The position numbers were made by a program, and so were the translations under genes. The notes beneath the pieces were generated by a model that saw nothing but the letters and a program-made list of their open reading frames with translations, was not told the DNA's origin and made no database searches. Positions 8,007 to 15,414 of a stretch of DNA of 37,847 nt are shown here, piece after piece. Numbering within the stretch: the first letter of the stretch is position 1; each line of letters begins with the position of its first letter. Source of the stretch: Candidatus Woesearchaeota archaeon (lineage in GTDB: Archaea > Nanobdellota > Nanobdellia > Woesearchaeales > UBA10216); contig JACPTE010000016.1 of assembly GCA_016192945.1 (NCBI GenBank), positions 1 to 37,847 on the forward strand, read 5' to 3'.

Positions 8007-8729
8007 TTACAACACCCCTGAATAAAGCGGGTATGGGTGCTTCTTCGCCTCTTTCTGCTCAGGGGTGAGGTTTCTTAGGAGCTCTTCAGCGTTAATCATC
8101 GGCTTGGGGAACTTGTCGTAGTCCTCCATAAGCCTTGGGCATGCCGTGTTTACAAAGCAGTCTATGAAAGTGAAATTCTGGAGCTCTGTGAAGTCAATCG
8201 TGTCGCACACCAGGAGATAGAAGTTCTTGTCAGGATATACCCTCTTAAGCGCCTCTGCAGCCCTGTTGTGAAGCTGCCCAGGCTTTGTTGAGATTATGAC
8301 CCCTATCTCTGTTGCATGCAGGAATCTGATGTAGCCTGCCTTTTTCTTCAATTCCTCCCTTTCTGCATCTTTCCTGTCAACTTCAAGGAACTGCCTGTTT
8401 ACAGGGTCATATATGAAAAGCCTTTTTTTGGAGTCAAATATTCCCCGCGGATGGAACTTTCCTGTCCCCACAAAAAGGACAGCATCAATTGAACCGTCAA
8501 TAACGGCAGGGAAATCGCAGCCATACATCTGGCCCTGATACATGGAGTGAAAGCCCTTCAGCACAGTAACCTTCTTCCCGGAACTTTCAAGCTGCTCCCT
8601 CAGCTCACCAAGCTTATGGATGTGCTGGATATTGGTGATTAGCCCTATTTTTTCAGGCAGCTGCCTGATGTGCTCTTCACTAAGAAGAATGGCCTCGCTG
8701 AGCCTGGCTTCAATGAAAAAGGTTTTCAT
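8007..8729 (-). CDS. dph2: Dph2-like diphthamide synthesis protein lacking the first domain
   Basis: The protein matches the middle and last domains of archaeal Dph2, which uses a [4Fe-4S] cluster and S-adenosylmethionine to transfer a 3-amino-3-carboxypropyl group to a histidine of elongation factor 2. Visible blocks are GLITNIQHIHKL (29-40), YQGQMYGCDF with Cys71, VLFVGTGKFHP (84-93) and DCFVNTACPRL with Cys197. These two cysteines correspond to the second and third cluster ligands. The first ligand and its domain (about 100 residues) are absent: archaeal Dph2 is normally about 340 aa, this is 240. The upstream eS8 stop is only 27 nt away, so there is no room for the missing part. Cys175 and Cys191 are extra cysteines. 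ATG 8729 is chosen over the TTG at 8738. Probably co-transcribed with eS8. Confidence 0.8.
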   Translation of the reverse strand: MKTFFIEARLSEAILLSEEHIRQLPEKIGLITNIQHIHKLGELREQLESSGKKVTVLKGFHSMYQGQMYGCDFPAVIDGSIDAVLFVGTGKFHPRGIFDSKKRLFIYDPVNRQFLEVDRKDAEREELKKKAGYIRFLHATEIGVIISTKPGQLHNRAAEALKRVYPDKNFYLLVCDTIDFTELQNFTFIDCFVNTACPRLMEDYDKFPKPMINAEELLRNLTPEQKEAKKHPYPLYSGVL

Positions 8730-8756
8730 ATCATGCAATAGTAAAAGACGACTGAA

Positions 8757-9131
8757 TCAGACAAGAACCGCATTAACAGTGCCTTCCTGGCCCGGCCTGT
8801 TAGTGACCCTGGCCTTCCCAAGCTCTGTCTCTATAATTGTGCCTTTCGTGATTATATTTCGCCTGATGAAATGCTTGCTGGCAGGGTTATCAGCCACAGT
8901 CTTTATCTTAGACTTCTTGTAAGCTCTGGACCTGGGGTCAAGCACATTGGCAACATCTGCCTTTACAGCAGATATCTTCAAGCCGCCGCCCTTTATCCTG
9001 ACCCGCTTAACCTGCATCTCCCCAATCCTGGTATGTGTAGGAACACTGCCAGTCTCATAAAGCCTCTTATCCCTGGCCTTCTTGTATTTCGCGCCAGCAG
9101 GAGTCCTGTTTGACCTGTTTTGAGTTAACAT
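8757..9131 (-). CDS. rps8e: Ribosomal protein eS8
   Basis: The sequence shows the eS8 pattern: NRTPAGAKYKKARDKRLYET near the N-terminus, then RVRIKGGGLKISAVKADVAN and DPRSRAYKKSKIK, ending TNRPGQEGTVNAVLV. It is a small-subunit protein. An ATG at 9179 would extend it by 16 residues, but a TTATAA box at 9155-9160 lies about 26 nt before the ATG at 9131, and the family begins near this point, so 9131 is preferred (124 aa). It heads a two-gene unit with the dph2-like gene. Confidence 0.93.
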   Translation of the reverse strand: MLTQNRSNRTPAGAKYKKARDKRLYETGSVPTHTRIGEMQVKRVRIKGGGLKISAVKADVANVLDPRSRAYKKSKIKTVADNPASKHFIRRNIITKGTIIETELGKARVTNRPGQEGTVNAVLV

Positions 9132-9154
9132 AGGTGTAGCGTATTCAAGGGCAT

Positions 9155-9160
9155 TTATAA
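9155..9160 (-). promoter_or_regulatory. TATA box for eS8
   Basis: TTATAA is centred about 26 nt before the ATG at 9131, consistent with a leaderless eS8 transcript and against the upstream ATG at 9179. Confidence 0.55.
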
Positions 9161-9247
9161 TATTTGCGGTTAACTGCATCTGGAACCAATCCGATTGCTT
9201 TGCTGCCCTGCGCAGCCAGCGAAATCCTCTTGAGCCAAGCCGTAAAC

Positions 9248-9255
9248 TTTATATA
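9248..9255 (+). promoter_or_regulatory. TATA box for the LSm-eL37 operon
   Basis: TTTATATA predicts a start near 9278, leaving a leader of about 17 nt that holds the GGAGGT ribosome-binding site at 9282-9287. Confidence 0.6.
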
Positions 9256-9294
9256 GTCGCCTATCATCTTCTCTTTTTTTTGGAGGTTATTCTT

Positions 9295-9519
9295 ATGGAA
9301 TCTGAAAGGCCATTAGACGCCCTTAACTCAGCAAGGAACAAGAGAGTGCTGGTTGAGCTTAAGGGGGGGAAGCAATTTGTAGGAAAGCTAAAGGCATTTG
9401 ACATACATGTCAATGTAGTTCTGGAAGATGCTGAGGAAAGGTTTGAAGGCGAAACAAAGAGAAAGCTCGGCATAATATTCATCCGGGGCGACACGATAAT
9501 AATGATTTCTCCTGAGTGA
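9295..9519 (+). CDS. LSm (Sm-like archaeal RNA-binding protein)
   Basis: The 74-aa product has both Sm motifs: RVLVELKGGKQFVGKLKAFD with HVNVVLEDAEE (Sm1), and LGIIFIRGDTIIMISPE (Sm2, with the Ile-Arg-Gly core). Sm-like proteins form rings that bind U-rich RNA. The start is fixed by GGAGGT at 9282-9287, seven bases before the ATG at 9295; the upstream TTG at 9280 would lie before this site. It is followed after 7 nt by eL37, a pairing known from many archaea. Confidence 0.95.
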   Translation: MESERPLDALNSARNKRVLVELKGGKQFVGKLKAFDIHVNVVLEDAEERFEGETKRKLGIIFIRGDTIIMISPE

Positions 9520-9526
9520 GGCTAAA

Positions 9527-9688
9527 ATGTCAAAAGGAACACCCTCAATGGGCAAGAAGAGCGGCAAGAAGAACATGATTTATTGCCGACGCTGTGGCGA
9601 GCGCTCCTTCCAGCTCGGGAAAGACAAGTGCAGCAGCTGCGGATACGGGAAGTCAGCAAGGCTCAGGGGATACAACTGGCAGAAGTAG
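9527..9688 (+). CDS. rpl37e: Ribosomal protein eL37
   Basis: A 53-aa gene starting MSKGTPSMGKKSGKKN. It has the zinc-ribbon cysteines CRRCG (residues 19 and 22) and CSSCG (about 34 and 37), and ends KSARLRGYNWQK as the family does. It is a large-subunit protein bound to 23S rRNA. GTGAGG at 9516-9521, overlapping the LSm stop, serves as ribosome-binding site, so the two genes form an operon. Confidence 0.95.
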   Translation: MSKGTPSMGKKSGKKNMIYCRRCGERSFQLGKDKCSSCGYGKSARLRGYNWQK

Positions 9689-9701
9689 TGACTTTATTAC
9701 A

Positions 9702-9921
9702 TTGCCAAAATTTCAACAACATAATATCTGGATAAATTGGCGTACCTGTTGAACTGCACAGGAAAATGAAGGAATTTTCTGAAATAAAGTGGAGTGAGGT
9801 TGCAAGAAAAGCCATAGAACAAAGAGTGGGTGACCTTGAGGAGCTAAATAGACTGAGTTTGAAAAGCAAGCTTAGCAGCAAGGACGTAGATGTTATAAAC
9901 AAATTAATGAAGCTTATTTAG
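9702..9921 (+). pseudogene. Remnant of a ribbon-helix-helix (VapB-like) antitoxin
   Basis: From 9742 one frame reads VPVELHRKMKEFSEIKWSEV then ARKAIEQRVGDLEELNRL and continues to the TAG at 9919-9921. This closely follows archaeal VapB-type antitoxins: a ribbon-helix-helix with WSEVARKAIEQR, then the toxin-binding tail. A stop (TAA) at 9733-9735 and lack of a start codon cut off the N-terminal strand. In another frame 9701-9721 reads IAKISTT, like the missing beginning. Translation from the internal ATG at 9766 would give only 51 aa without the DNA-binding strand. No toxin gene follows. A decayed, orphaned antitoxin is the best reading. Confidence 0.55.
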
Positions 9922-9922
9922 C

Positions 9923-10372
9923 CTAATCATACTTCTCAATATCAACGCCAGCCTCATTGAACAGCCTTATTGTAGCCTCGTCCATGGCAAACGCCTCATT
10001 GTAGAAAACCTTGATGATGCCTGCATTAACTGCTGATTTTGCGCAATAGAGGCAGGGACACAAGCTGGTGAACAGGACAGAGCCCTTGGTCACTATTCCC
10101 TGGTAAGCTGCCTGCACAATTGCGTTTTCCTCGGCATGGACGCAAAGGCATTCATGATAATTCGCTCCTGACTGGATTGCAGGGTTATTGCACCTCCCGC
10201 ACCCGCCCTGGTTGCAATTTTTGACTCCGCGGGGAGTGCCATTATAGCCTGAGGAGATTATCATGTTATCCTTTACTATGACTGCCCCAACCTGCCTTTT
10301 TATGCAAGAGCTCTTCTTTGCAACAAGCCTGGCAACCTCAATAAAATATTCTGTCCACGACAACTTTTTCAT
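9923..10372 (-). CDS. dCMP deaminase
   Basis: The 149-aa protein has the zinc-dependent cytidine/dCMP deaminase signature: HAEENAI (His79, Glu81) and SLCPCLYCAKS (Cys105, Cys108). The dCMP-type features GAVIVKDNMIISSGYNGTPR and the CNQGGCGRCNN insertion, possibly a second zinc site, are also present. The enzyme converts dCMP to dUMP, the substrate of thymidylate synthase, which is encoded nearby. Its start overlaps the stop of the upstream kinase-like gene by 4 nt (ATGA), so the two are translationally coupled. Confidence 0.92.
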   Translation of the reverse strand: MKKLSWTEYFIEVARLVAKKSSCIKRQVGAVIVKDNMIISSGYNGTPRGVKNCNQGGCGRCNNPAIQSGANYHECLCVHAEENAIVQAAYQGIVTKGSVLFTSLCPCLYCAKSAVNAGIIKVFYNEAFAMDEATIRLFNEAGVDIEKYD

Positions 10373-10920
10373 TTTTCACTCCCCAGCCTTCTTATCAGGA
10401 GGGATAGCACCTGCCTCAGGCTCTCTTTTGAGCCCTCATTTATCACTGTGAAACCGGCCATTGCAATAGTCTCTGTCTTGTGAAGGTTTTCTATCTCTGA
10501 ATAATCCCTGCTGACCGACTCATCCCTTGTAAGCGGCCTTTCCTCCCTCTGAGCAAGCCTCCTGTACCTTGTCTCAGGAGAGGCGTAAACCGCCAGCAAA
10601 ACCAGCCCCTGGAATTTTGGCTTCAGGTAAAGGTACTCCTGCCAGCTGTAAAGCCCGTCTATGACCACGTCAGAGCGCTTTAACGCATTCGCTATTTTCG
10701 GCTCGTTCAATTTTGCATAGGCATCCATCCCAAGCTCCAGCCTCAGGGTCTCCCGGATTACAGACTCATTCTCCTCGCATACAGGAATGTCCCTACTCTT
10801 CAGCTCATCCATAGTGACATCGCCGAACCTGACCTTTGCCCAGCCTTCCCTGACAAACGACTCTGCCGCAGTGCTCTTCCCAGCCCCAGGCATTCCAACT
10901 ATTGCGATGATATTGTGCAT
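10369..10920 (-). CDS. Small P-loop nucleotide kinase-like protein (UPF0200-like)
   Basis: The 183-aa protein has a Walker A motif, GMPGAGKST at 9-17, then VRFGDVTMDELKSRDIPV, RLELGMDAYAK, VVIDGLYSWQEY and RYRRLAQREERPLTRDES with the arginine-rich lid. This layout matches UPF0200/dephospho-CoA-kinase-like NMP kinases. Coupling by a 4-nt overlap with dCMP deaminase suggests a deoxynucleotide monophosphate substrate; this is inferred from context. A TATA-like AT stretch at about 10935-10947 fits a leaderless start at 10920. Confidence 0.75.
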   Translation of the reverse strand: MHNIIAIVGMPGAGKSTAAESFVREGWAKVRFGDVTMDELKSRDIPVCEENESVIRETLRLELGMDAYAKLNEPKIANALKRSDVVIDGLYSWQEYLYLKPKFQGLVLLAVYASPETRYRRLAQREERPLTRDESVSRDYSEIENLHKTETIAMAGFTVINEGSKESLRQVLSLLIRRLGSEK

Positions 10921-10984
10921 TGAAGAAAAAGGAGCTTATATTTTTAAAAAGGTTGTGCAAAAGAGCAGATTATCCGGAAGACTG

Positions 10985-12421
10985 CTATTTCAGCTTCAAC
11001 GGCGCATCCTGCTCATACTCCAGATTTTTCTTAAGAGCCATCTCTGCCTTCATCAGCTCCTGCCCAATGTATAATGCGTGGCTTATGTCGCTGATTTTCT
11101 GCCCCAGAACAAGCCATTTTGATGCTTCCTGCGCTGTTTTTGCAGAAAATGATTCAAGCCTTTTCCCATCAGGAGCCATATGGGTGAGCCTGATTTGCCC
11201 TCCAGAGAGCTCAATATGGATGTTCCCCCTGGGATCAAGGTTTCCTGCGCTTCTTGGAAGGTCAACACTGACATTTTCACCCAGGGGATAATTCCGGATG
11301 ATTTCATCAGCTATCCTGAAATGCCTCTCGTAAATATGGGCGCTGGCTGATATTACAATCAATTCGCCCAGCTCTTTTTCTGATTCAAGGCACAGGTTTT
11401 TCTGCAGCTTCCTGAGCGCAAAGACATTCTTGGGCCAGGCGCCGTAAATGTCATTGCTGCGCAAATATGCCAGCAAAGACAGCTTTTTTCCCTGGACCAG
11501 CGCCTGCACCAGATTCAGGCATGGAGGATTGCTGCTGTCAGTGTCAAGCTCCAAATCCCATGTGACTGCGACCGCCCTCCTCGTATGGGGGGCTGCAAGG
11601 AGCTTTTTAGCCATTCCTGAAACCTGGTCTTTCCCCTTCTGCGAGCGGAGCCTCTGCCCATATGTGTATGAAAGCTCGCTAATCCTGCTGTCTGTCAACA
11701 CCTGGGGGTAATACTCATCAAGCTCCTCTTTTGGAAACGTGAAGTAGTCCTTCCAAGCAATGCTATCAGGGTCTTCGCCAGTGATGACTGCAACCATGCA
11801 GACAATCTCCTTCTGCCTTTCCTCATGCTCAGATGCCTTAAGCGCTCCGAACTTCATCACAAGATTAAGCGCCTGCAGCCAGGCCTCGCCTACAGTTGCA
11901 GACCTTATCTTGAAAACGCTGTCTGTTGGAAAATCCTGCGGAATATCAAAGCTGGCTTCAGGGAAGCTTTCAGGCTTGCCATAACTTTCCTTTTTCGGCA
12001 GCTTCCTTATAATTCCCCCCAGCTCCCCGTAATCAGCAATCCCCCTGCAATCAATCACATCCACATTTTGCCTGAAACGCTCAACTGATTCTACAGGTAT
12101 TTCTGTGTCAACCCTTGCTCCAGGGATGCCTATTATGTTCCTTTCAGGGTCAATTCCCCTTTCCTTCAGGTTTATCAATGCCTGCCCGCTTCCTGTCCTG
12201 TCCTGCCCACAGACAACTATATGCCTTATTTTCTTGTTGTGAAGGCAATACCTCAAGACAGCATTGAGCCCGGCGTCCTTTGAGTAAAGCTGCCCCATCA
12301 CAGCATAGTCGCCACTGCCCAAGCTCCTGCCCACTATCTCCAGCGGAGTCCAGAGGGTGCAGACAGCAACATTGCTTTTTTCATTCCCAAGCTTCACTGA
12401 ATTTTTCACAAAAGAAGCCAA
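10985..12421 (-). CDS. thyA: Archaeal thymidylate synthase with N-terminal MtrA-like domain
   Basis: The 478-aa protein has two parts. Residues 1 to about 145 resemble the corrinoid-subunit-like MtrA/DUF4346 domain (VAVCTLWTPLEI, RHIVVCGQDRTGSG, GIPGARVDTEIPVE). Residues about 175-478 carry the thymidylate synthase fold: TYGQRLRS, RRAVAVTWDLELD, the nucleophile motif SSNPPCLNL with Cys301, and LRSNDIYGAWPKNV. It should methylate dUMP to dTMP with a reduced pterin cofactor. The archaeal (methanogen-type) synthase shares this general layout. It is encoded upstream of the kinase and dCMP deaminase genes on the same strand, 64 nt away. An AT-rich box at 12442-12451 fits a leaderless start. Confidence 0.85.
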   Translation of the reverse strand: MASFVKNSVKLGNEKSNVAVCTLWTPLEIVGRSLGSGDYAVMGQLYSKDAGLNAVLRYCLHNKKIRHIVVCGQDRTGSGQALINLKERGIDPERNIIGIPGARVDTEIPVESVERFRQNVDVIDCRGIADYGELGGIIRKLPKKESYGKPESFPEASFDIPQDFPTDSVFKIRSATVGEAWLQALNLVMKFGALKASEHEERQKEIVCMVAVITGEDPDSIAWKDYFTFPKEELDEYYPQVLTDSRISELSYTYGQRLRSQKGKDQVSGMAKKLLAAPHTRRAVAVTWDLELDTDSSNPPCLNLVQALVQGKKLSLLAYLRSNDIYGAWPKNVFALRKLQKNLCLESEKELGELIVISASAHIYERHFRIADEIIRNYPLGENVSVDLPRSAGNLDPRGNIHIELSGGQIRLTHMAPDGKRLESFSAKTAQEASKWLVLGQKISDISHALYIGQELMKAEMALKKNLEYEQDAPLKLK

Positions 12422-12455
12422 TTAGCGCTGTTTTAAAAATGTTTTTTAATAAAGT

Positions 12456-12587
12456 TCACAGATTGTTAAATGGCTGGTTGCCGCTAAAATCCACTTCCAG
12501 CTCGCACCACCTGCAAAGATCAGGGTCAAATCCGCCCTTGATAATTAAGGTGCTACATCTAGCACAGATTGCCTTTGAGCCTTTCAT
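12456..12587 (-). CDS. Small zinc-ribbon protein
   Basis: A 43-aa frame starts MKGSKAICARCSTLIIKGGF and holds two CxxC knuckles: Cys8/Cys11 and Cys25/Cys28 (DLCRWC). AGGAG lies five bases before the ATG on the reverse strand. The protein is small enough to be missed by automatic calling; a zinc-bound RNA- or protein-binding role is typical of such ribbons but unproven here. It ends 34 nt before the thyA start, so it may share a transcript. Confidence 0.5.
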   Translation of the reverse strand: MKGSKAICARCSTLIIKGGFDPDLCRWCELEVDFSGNQPFNNL

Positions 12588-12772
12588 TATAACTCCTATT
12601 ATTATAAATCTTATTCTAACCCCTTCTCAAACCCTTATTAGCCCTTAATAGGTGAAGTGGTATATATATCTGACGTATATAGATTATAAAACGTTATATA
12701 GGATTTAACAGGTAATTTGAAAGCATCCTCAAAAGGCAATTTTTTTATAGTATCCTTCAGAATAAACAGCCA
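12588..12772. promoter_or_regulatory. AT-rich intergenic control region
   Basis: This gap separates the zinc-ribbon gene from the divergent MgtA-like gene. It holds several TATA-like stretches, including TATATATATC at 12661-12670 and a run of ATA steps to about 12705. TTTTTTATAG at 12741-12750 lies 26 nt before the ATG at 12773 and is the likely promoter of the ATPase gene. No riboswitch or gene was recognised. Confidence 0.45.
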
Positions 12773-15352
12773 ATGCCTGACACTGCCGCTCCCAAGTCTC
12801 CTGAAAATAAAGCTGGAAATAAGCACCATGAATTGTTCTTCCTTACCTCGCCTGCTGATGAGCTGTTCACCAGCCTCGGTACATCAATCAGCGGGCTTTC
12901 AGAAAGGGAGGCAGAGAGGCGGCTGGATGCCTATGGCTACAATGAGCCTTCAAAAAAGGGCAGGAGAACAATCATTGGGCAGGTTCTCTCCAAATTTGCC
13001 AATCCTCTTGTAATTGTGCTGCTGATAATAGGCGCATTCTCATGGTTCTTTGGCGAGAAGGCCAGCGCAGTGCTTGTATTCCTGATGATACTTATCAGCG
13101 TGTCCCTTTCATTCATCCAGGAATACCGCTCAGGCAGGGAAGCAGAGAAGCTCAGCGAGATTGTCCATGCAACATCCACAGTCTACAGAAACGGAAGGCC
13201 GAGAGAGGTCAAGATTAGGGAAATAGTCCCTGGAGACATTGTTGACCTGTTTGCAGGCGACATGATTCCTGCTGACCTTAGGATAATCTCATCAAAAGAC
13301 CTGTTCATAAACCAGGCCTCCCTTACAGGAGAGTCATTCCCTGTTGAAAAATTCCCCGGGCAAATCAGGCCAAAAAGCAGCTCAATACAAGAATCAACCA
13401 ACATAGCGTTCATGGGCTCAAGCGTTGTAAGCGGAACTGCGCTTGGGCTTGTGATAAAGACCGGAATGTCAACAAAGTTCGGAGAGCTGGCGCACAGGCT
13501 CTCAACAAACCCGATAGAAACCGGATTTGACAGGGGGATAAAGGAATTCACCTGGCTCATGATACGCTTCATGTTCATCCTTGTCATTATAATATTTGCA
13601 ATAAACTCCATATTCAAGACAAACCTAATTGAGGCGCTTCTCTTCTCACTGGCAGTCGCAGTAGGACTTACCCCTGAGATGCTGCCTATGCTTGTTACAT
13701 TGAACCTTGCCAATGGCTCAATTGCCATGGCCAAGAAACAGGTCATTGTAAAGCACCTGAACTCAATCCAGAACCTTGGCGCCATGGATGTCCTTTGCAC
13801 AGACAAGACTGGAACGCTTACAATAGACCAGGTTGTCCTGGAGAAGCACCTTGATGTAAAGGGAAGGAATAATGAAGACGTGCTGAAGTATGCATACATA
13901 AACAGCTTCTACCAGACCGGGCTGAAGAACCTTCTTGACAAGGCAATCCTGAAGCACGAGCACATCAAGGTTGATAACTGCAGGAAAGTGGATGAAATGC
14001 CATTTGACTTCTCAAGAAAGATAATGTCAGTTGTGGTGGAGACTGACGGCAAGCATATGCTTATATCAAAGGGAACCCCTGAAAGCGTTTTCAGGATATG
14101 CGACAGGGTAGAATTAAATGGAAGGGTCAAAAAAATCAGGCAGCAGCAGATTGCAGGCCTCCAGAAAGAGGCGGACAAATTCAGGAGCCAGGGCTTCAGG
14201 GTTCTGGCTGTGGCATACAAGGCAATCAGGAAAAGGAAAAAAACATACTCAAAGGAAGACGAGAACAAACTGGTCCTAAAGGGATACCTGGCATTCCTTG
14301 ACCCCCCAAAGCCCACTGTGAAGAGGACAATAGAGGGCCTGAGGAAGCTTGGCATTGAGATAAAAATACTTACAGGCGACAATGAAGTTGTAACCAAGAA
14401 AATCTGCGGCGATGTAGGGCTGAATGTTACAGGGCTTATTACAGGCGACCAGATAGACTGCATGAGCAACAGGGAGCTGCAGGCAGCTGTTGAAAAAGCA
14501 AACATCTTTGCACGCCTATCCCCTGTGCAGAAGGAAAGGATAATACTCGCGCTCAACAGGAATGGCCATGTTGTAGGCTTCCTGGGAGATGGGATAAATG
14601 ACGCGCTCGCCCTAAAGTCATCAGACGTAGGCATATCTGTCAATAATGCAGTTGACATAGCCAAGGAATCAGCAGACATAATACTCCTCAGGAAGAGCCT
14701 GACTGTTCTTCAGGATGGCGTTATAGAAGGGAGAAAAACATTCGTAAACCTGTACAAGTACATCAAGATGGGCGCAAGCTCAAACTTCGGCAACATGTTC
14801 AGCATGATAGGGGCAAGCCTGTTCCTTCCATTCCTCCCAATGCTCCCCATCCAGATACTCCTTAACAATTTCCTTTACGACCTGTCCCAGATATCAATCC
14901 CTACAGACAATATTGATGAAGAGCACATCAACAAGCCAACCCCATGGAACATCGGATACATAAAAAAGTTCATGATGTTCTTTGGCCCGCTAAGCTCAAT
15001 ATTTGACTTCATCACATACGCCATACTGCTGCTCATATTCAATTCCTCCCCAAGCCTGTTCCACACAGGCTGGTTTTTGGAATCGCTCATAACACAAGTT
15101 CTCGTAATACACATTATCAGGACATCAAAAATACCGTTCATTGAAAGCAGGCCCAGCAAGCTGCTTATACTAACCTCTGTGCTTATCCTGCTGGCAGGCA
15201 TAACAATCCCATTCCTGCCAATGGCAAAGGCAATAGGCTTCGTGCACCCTCCAATAGGATACTTTGCAGTGCTTTTCGGAATAGTGGCAGCTTACCTCTT
15301 CACTGTGCAGGTAGCCAAGGGATGGTTCATAAGGAAATACGGGTATGAGTGA
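12773..15352 (+). CDS. mgtA: MgtA-type P-type ATPase (Mg2+ import family)
   Basis: The 859-aa protein has the full P-type layout: N-terminal cation-ATPase domain (GLSEREAERRLDAYGYNEPS, about 41-60), membrane helices 1-2, actuator loop with SLTGESFPVE (183-192), helices 3-4 with VGLTPEMLPM, the phosphorylation site DKTGTLT with Asp344, nucleotide-binding domain, TGDNE and GDGINDA hinge motifs, and C-terminal helices. NNFLYDLSQISIPTDNID in the later membrane part is characteristic of the MgtA/MgtB (P3B) group, which moves Mg2+ into the cell. A TATA-like box 26 nt upstream suggests a leaderless message, so control by a long Mg2+-sensing leader, as in enterobacteria, is unlikely. Confidence 0.9.
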   Translation: MPDTAAPKSPENKAGNKHHELFFLTSPADELFTSLGTSISGLSEREAERRLDAYGYNEPSKKGRRTIIGQVLSKFANPLVIVLLIIGAFSWFFGEKASAVLVFLMILISVSLSFIQEYRSGREAEKLSEIVHATSTVYRNGRPREVKIREIVPGDIVDLFAGDMIPADLRIISSKDLFINQASLTGESFPVEKFPGQIRPKSSSIQESTNIAFMGSSVVSGTALGLVIKTGMSTKFGELAHRLSTNPIETGFDRGIKEFTWLMIRFMFILVIIIFAINSIFKTNLIEALLFSLAVAVGLTPEMLPMLVTLNLANGSIAMAKKQVIVKHLNSIQNLGAMDVLCTDKTGTLTIDQVVLEKHLDVKGRNNEDVLKYAYINSFYQTGLKNLLDKAILKHEHIKVDNCRKVDEMPFDFSRKIMSVVVETDGKHMLISKGTPESVFRICDRVELNGRVKKIRQQQIAGLQKEADKFRSQGFRVLAVAYKAIRKRKKTYSKEDENKLVLKGYLAFLDPPKPTVKRTIEGLRKLGIEIKILTGDNEVVTKKICGDVGLNVTGLITGDQIDCMSNRELQAAVEKANIFARLSPVQKERIILALNRNGHVVGFLGDGINDALALKSSDVGISVNNAVDIAKESADIILLRKSLTVLQDGVIEGRKTFVNLYKYIKMGASSNFGNMFSMIGASLFLPFLPMLPIQILLNNFLYDLSQISIPTDNIDEEHINKPTPWNIGYIKKFMMFFGPLSSIFDFITYAILLLIFNSSPSLFHTGWFLESLITQVLVIHIIRTSKIPFIESRPSKLLILTSVLILLAGITIPFLPMAKAIGFVHPPIGYFAVLFGIVAAYLFTVQVAKGWFIRKYGYE

Positions 15353-15414
15353 AAAGAACATATATTGGACAAGCTTTAAATAGTCAGCAGCCAATATGGC
15401 AAGTGAGGGGGATT

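Noticed and set aside
9663-9902. 79-aa reverse-strand frame
   Set aside because: It covers the forward ribbon-helix-helix remnant, whose similarity to VapB is clear; the reverse product is Ser/Leu-rich and unlike a protein.
12588-12772. Mg2+ riboswitch before the MgtA-like gene
   Set aside because: The TATA-like box sits 26 nt before the start codon, leaving no leader to hold a riboswitch.
13183-13899. 238-aa reverse-strand frame inside the MgtA-like gene
   Set aside because: The forward frame has complete P-type ATPase motifs across the same bases; the reverse product is compositionally odd.
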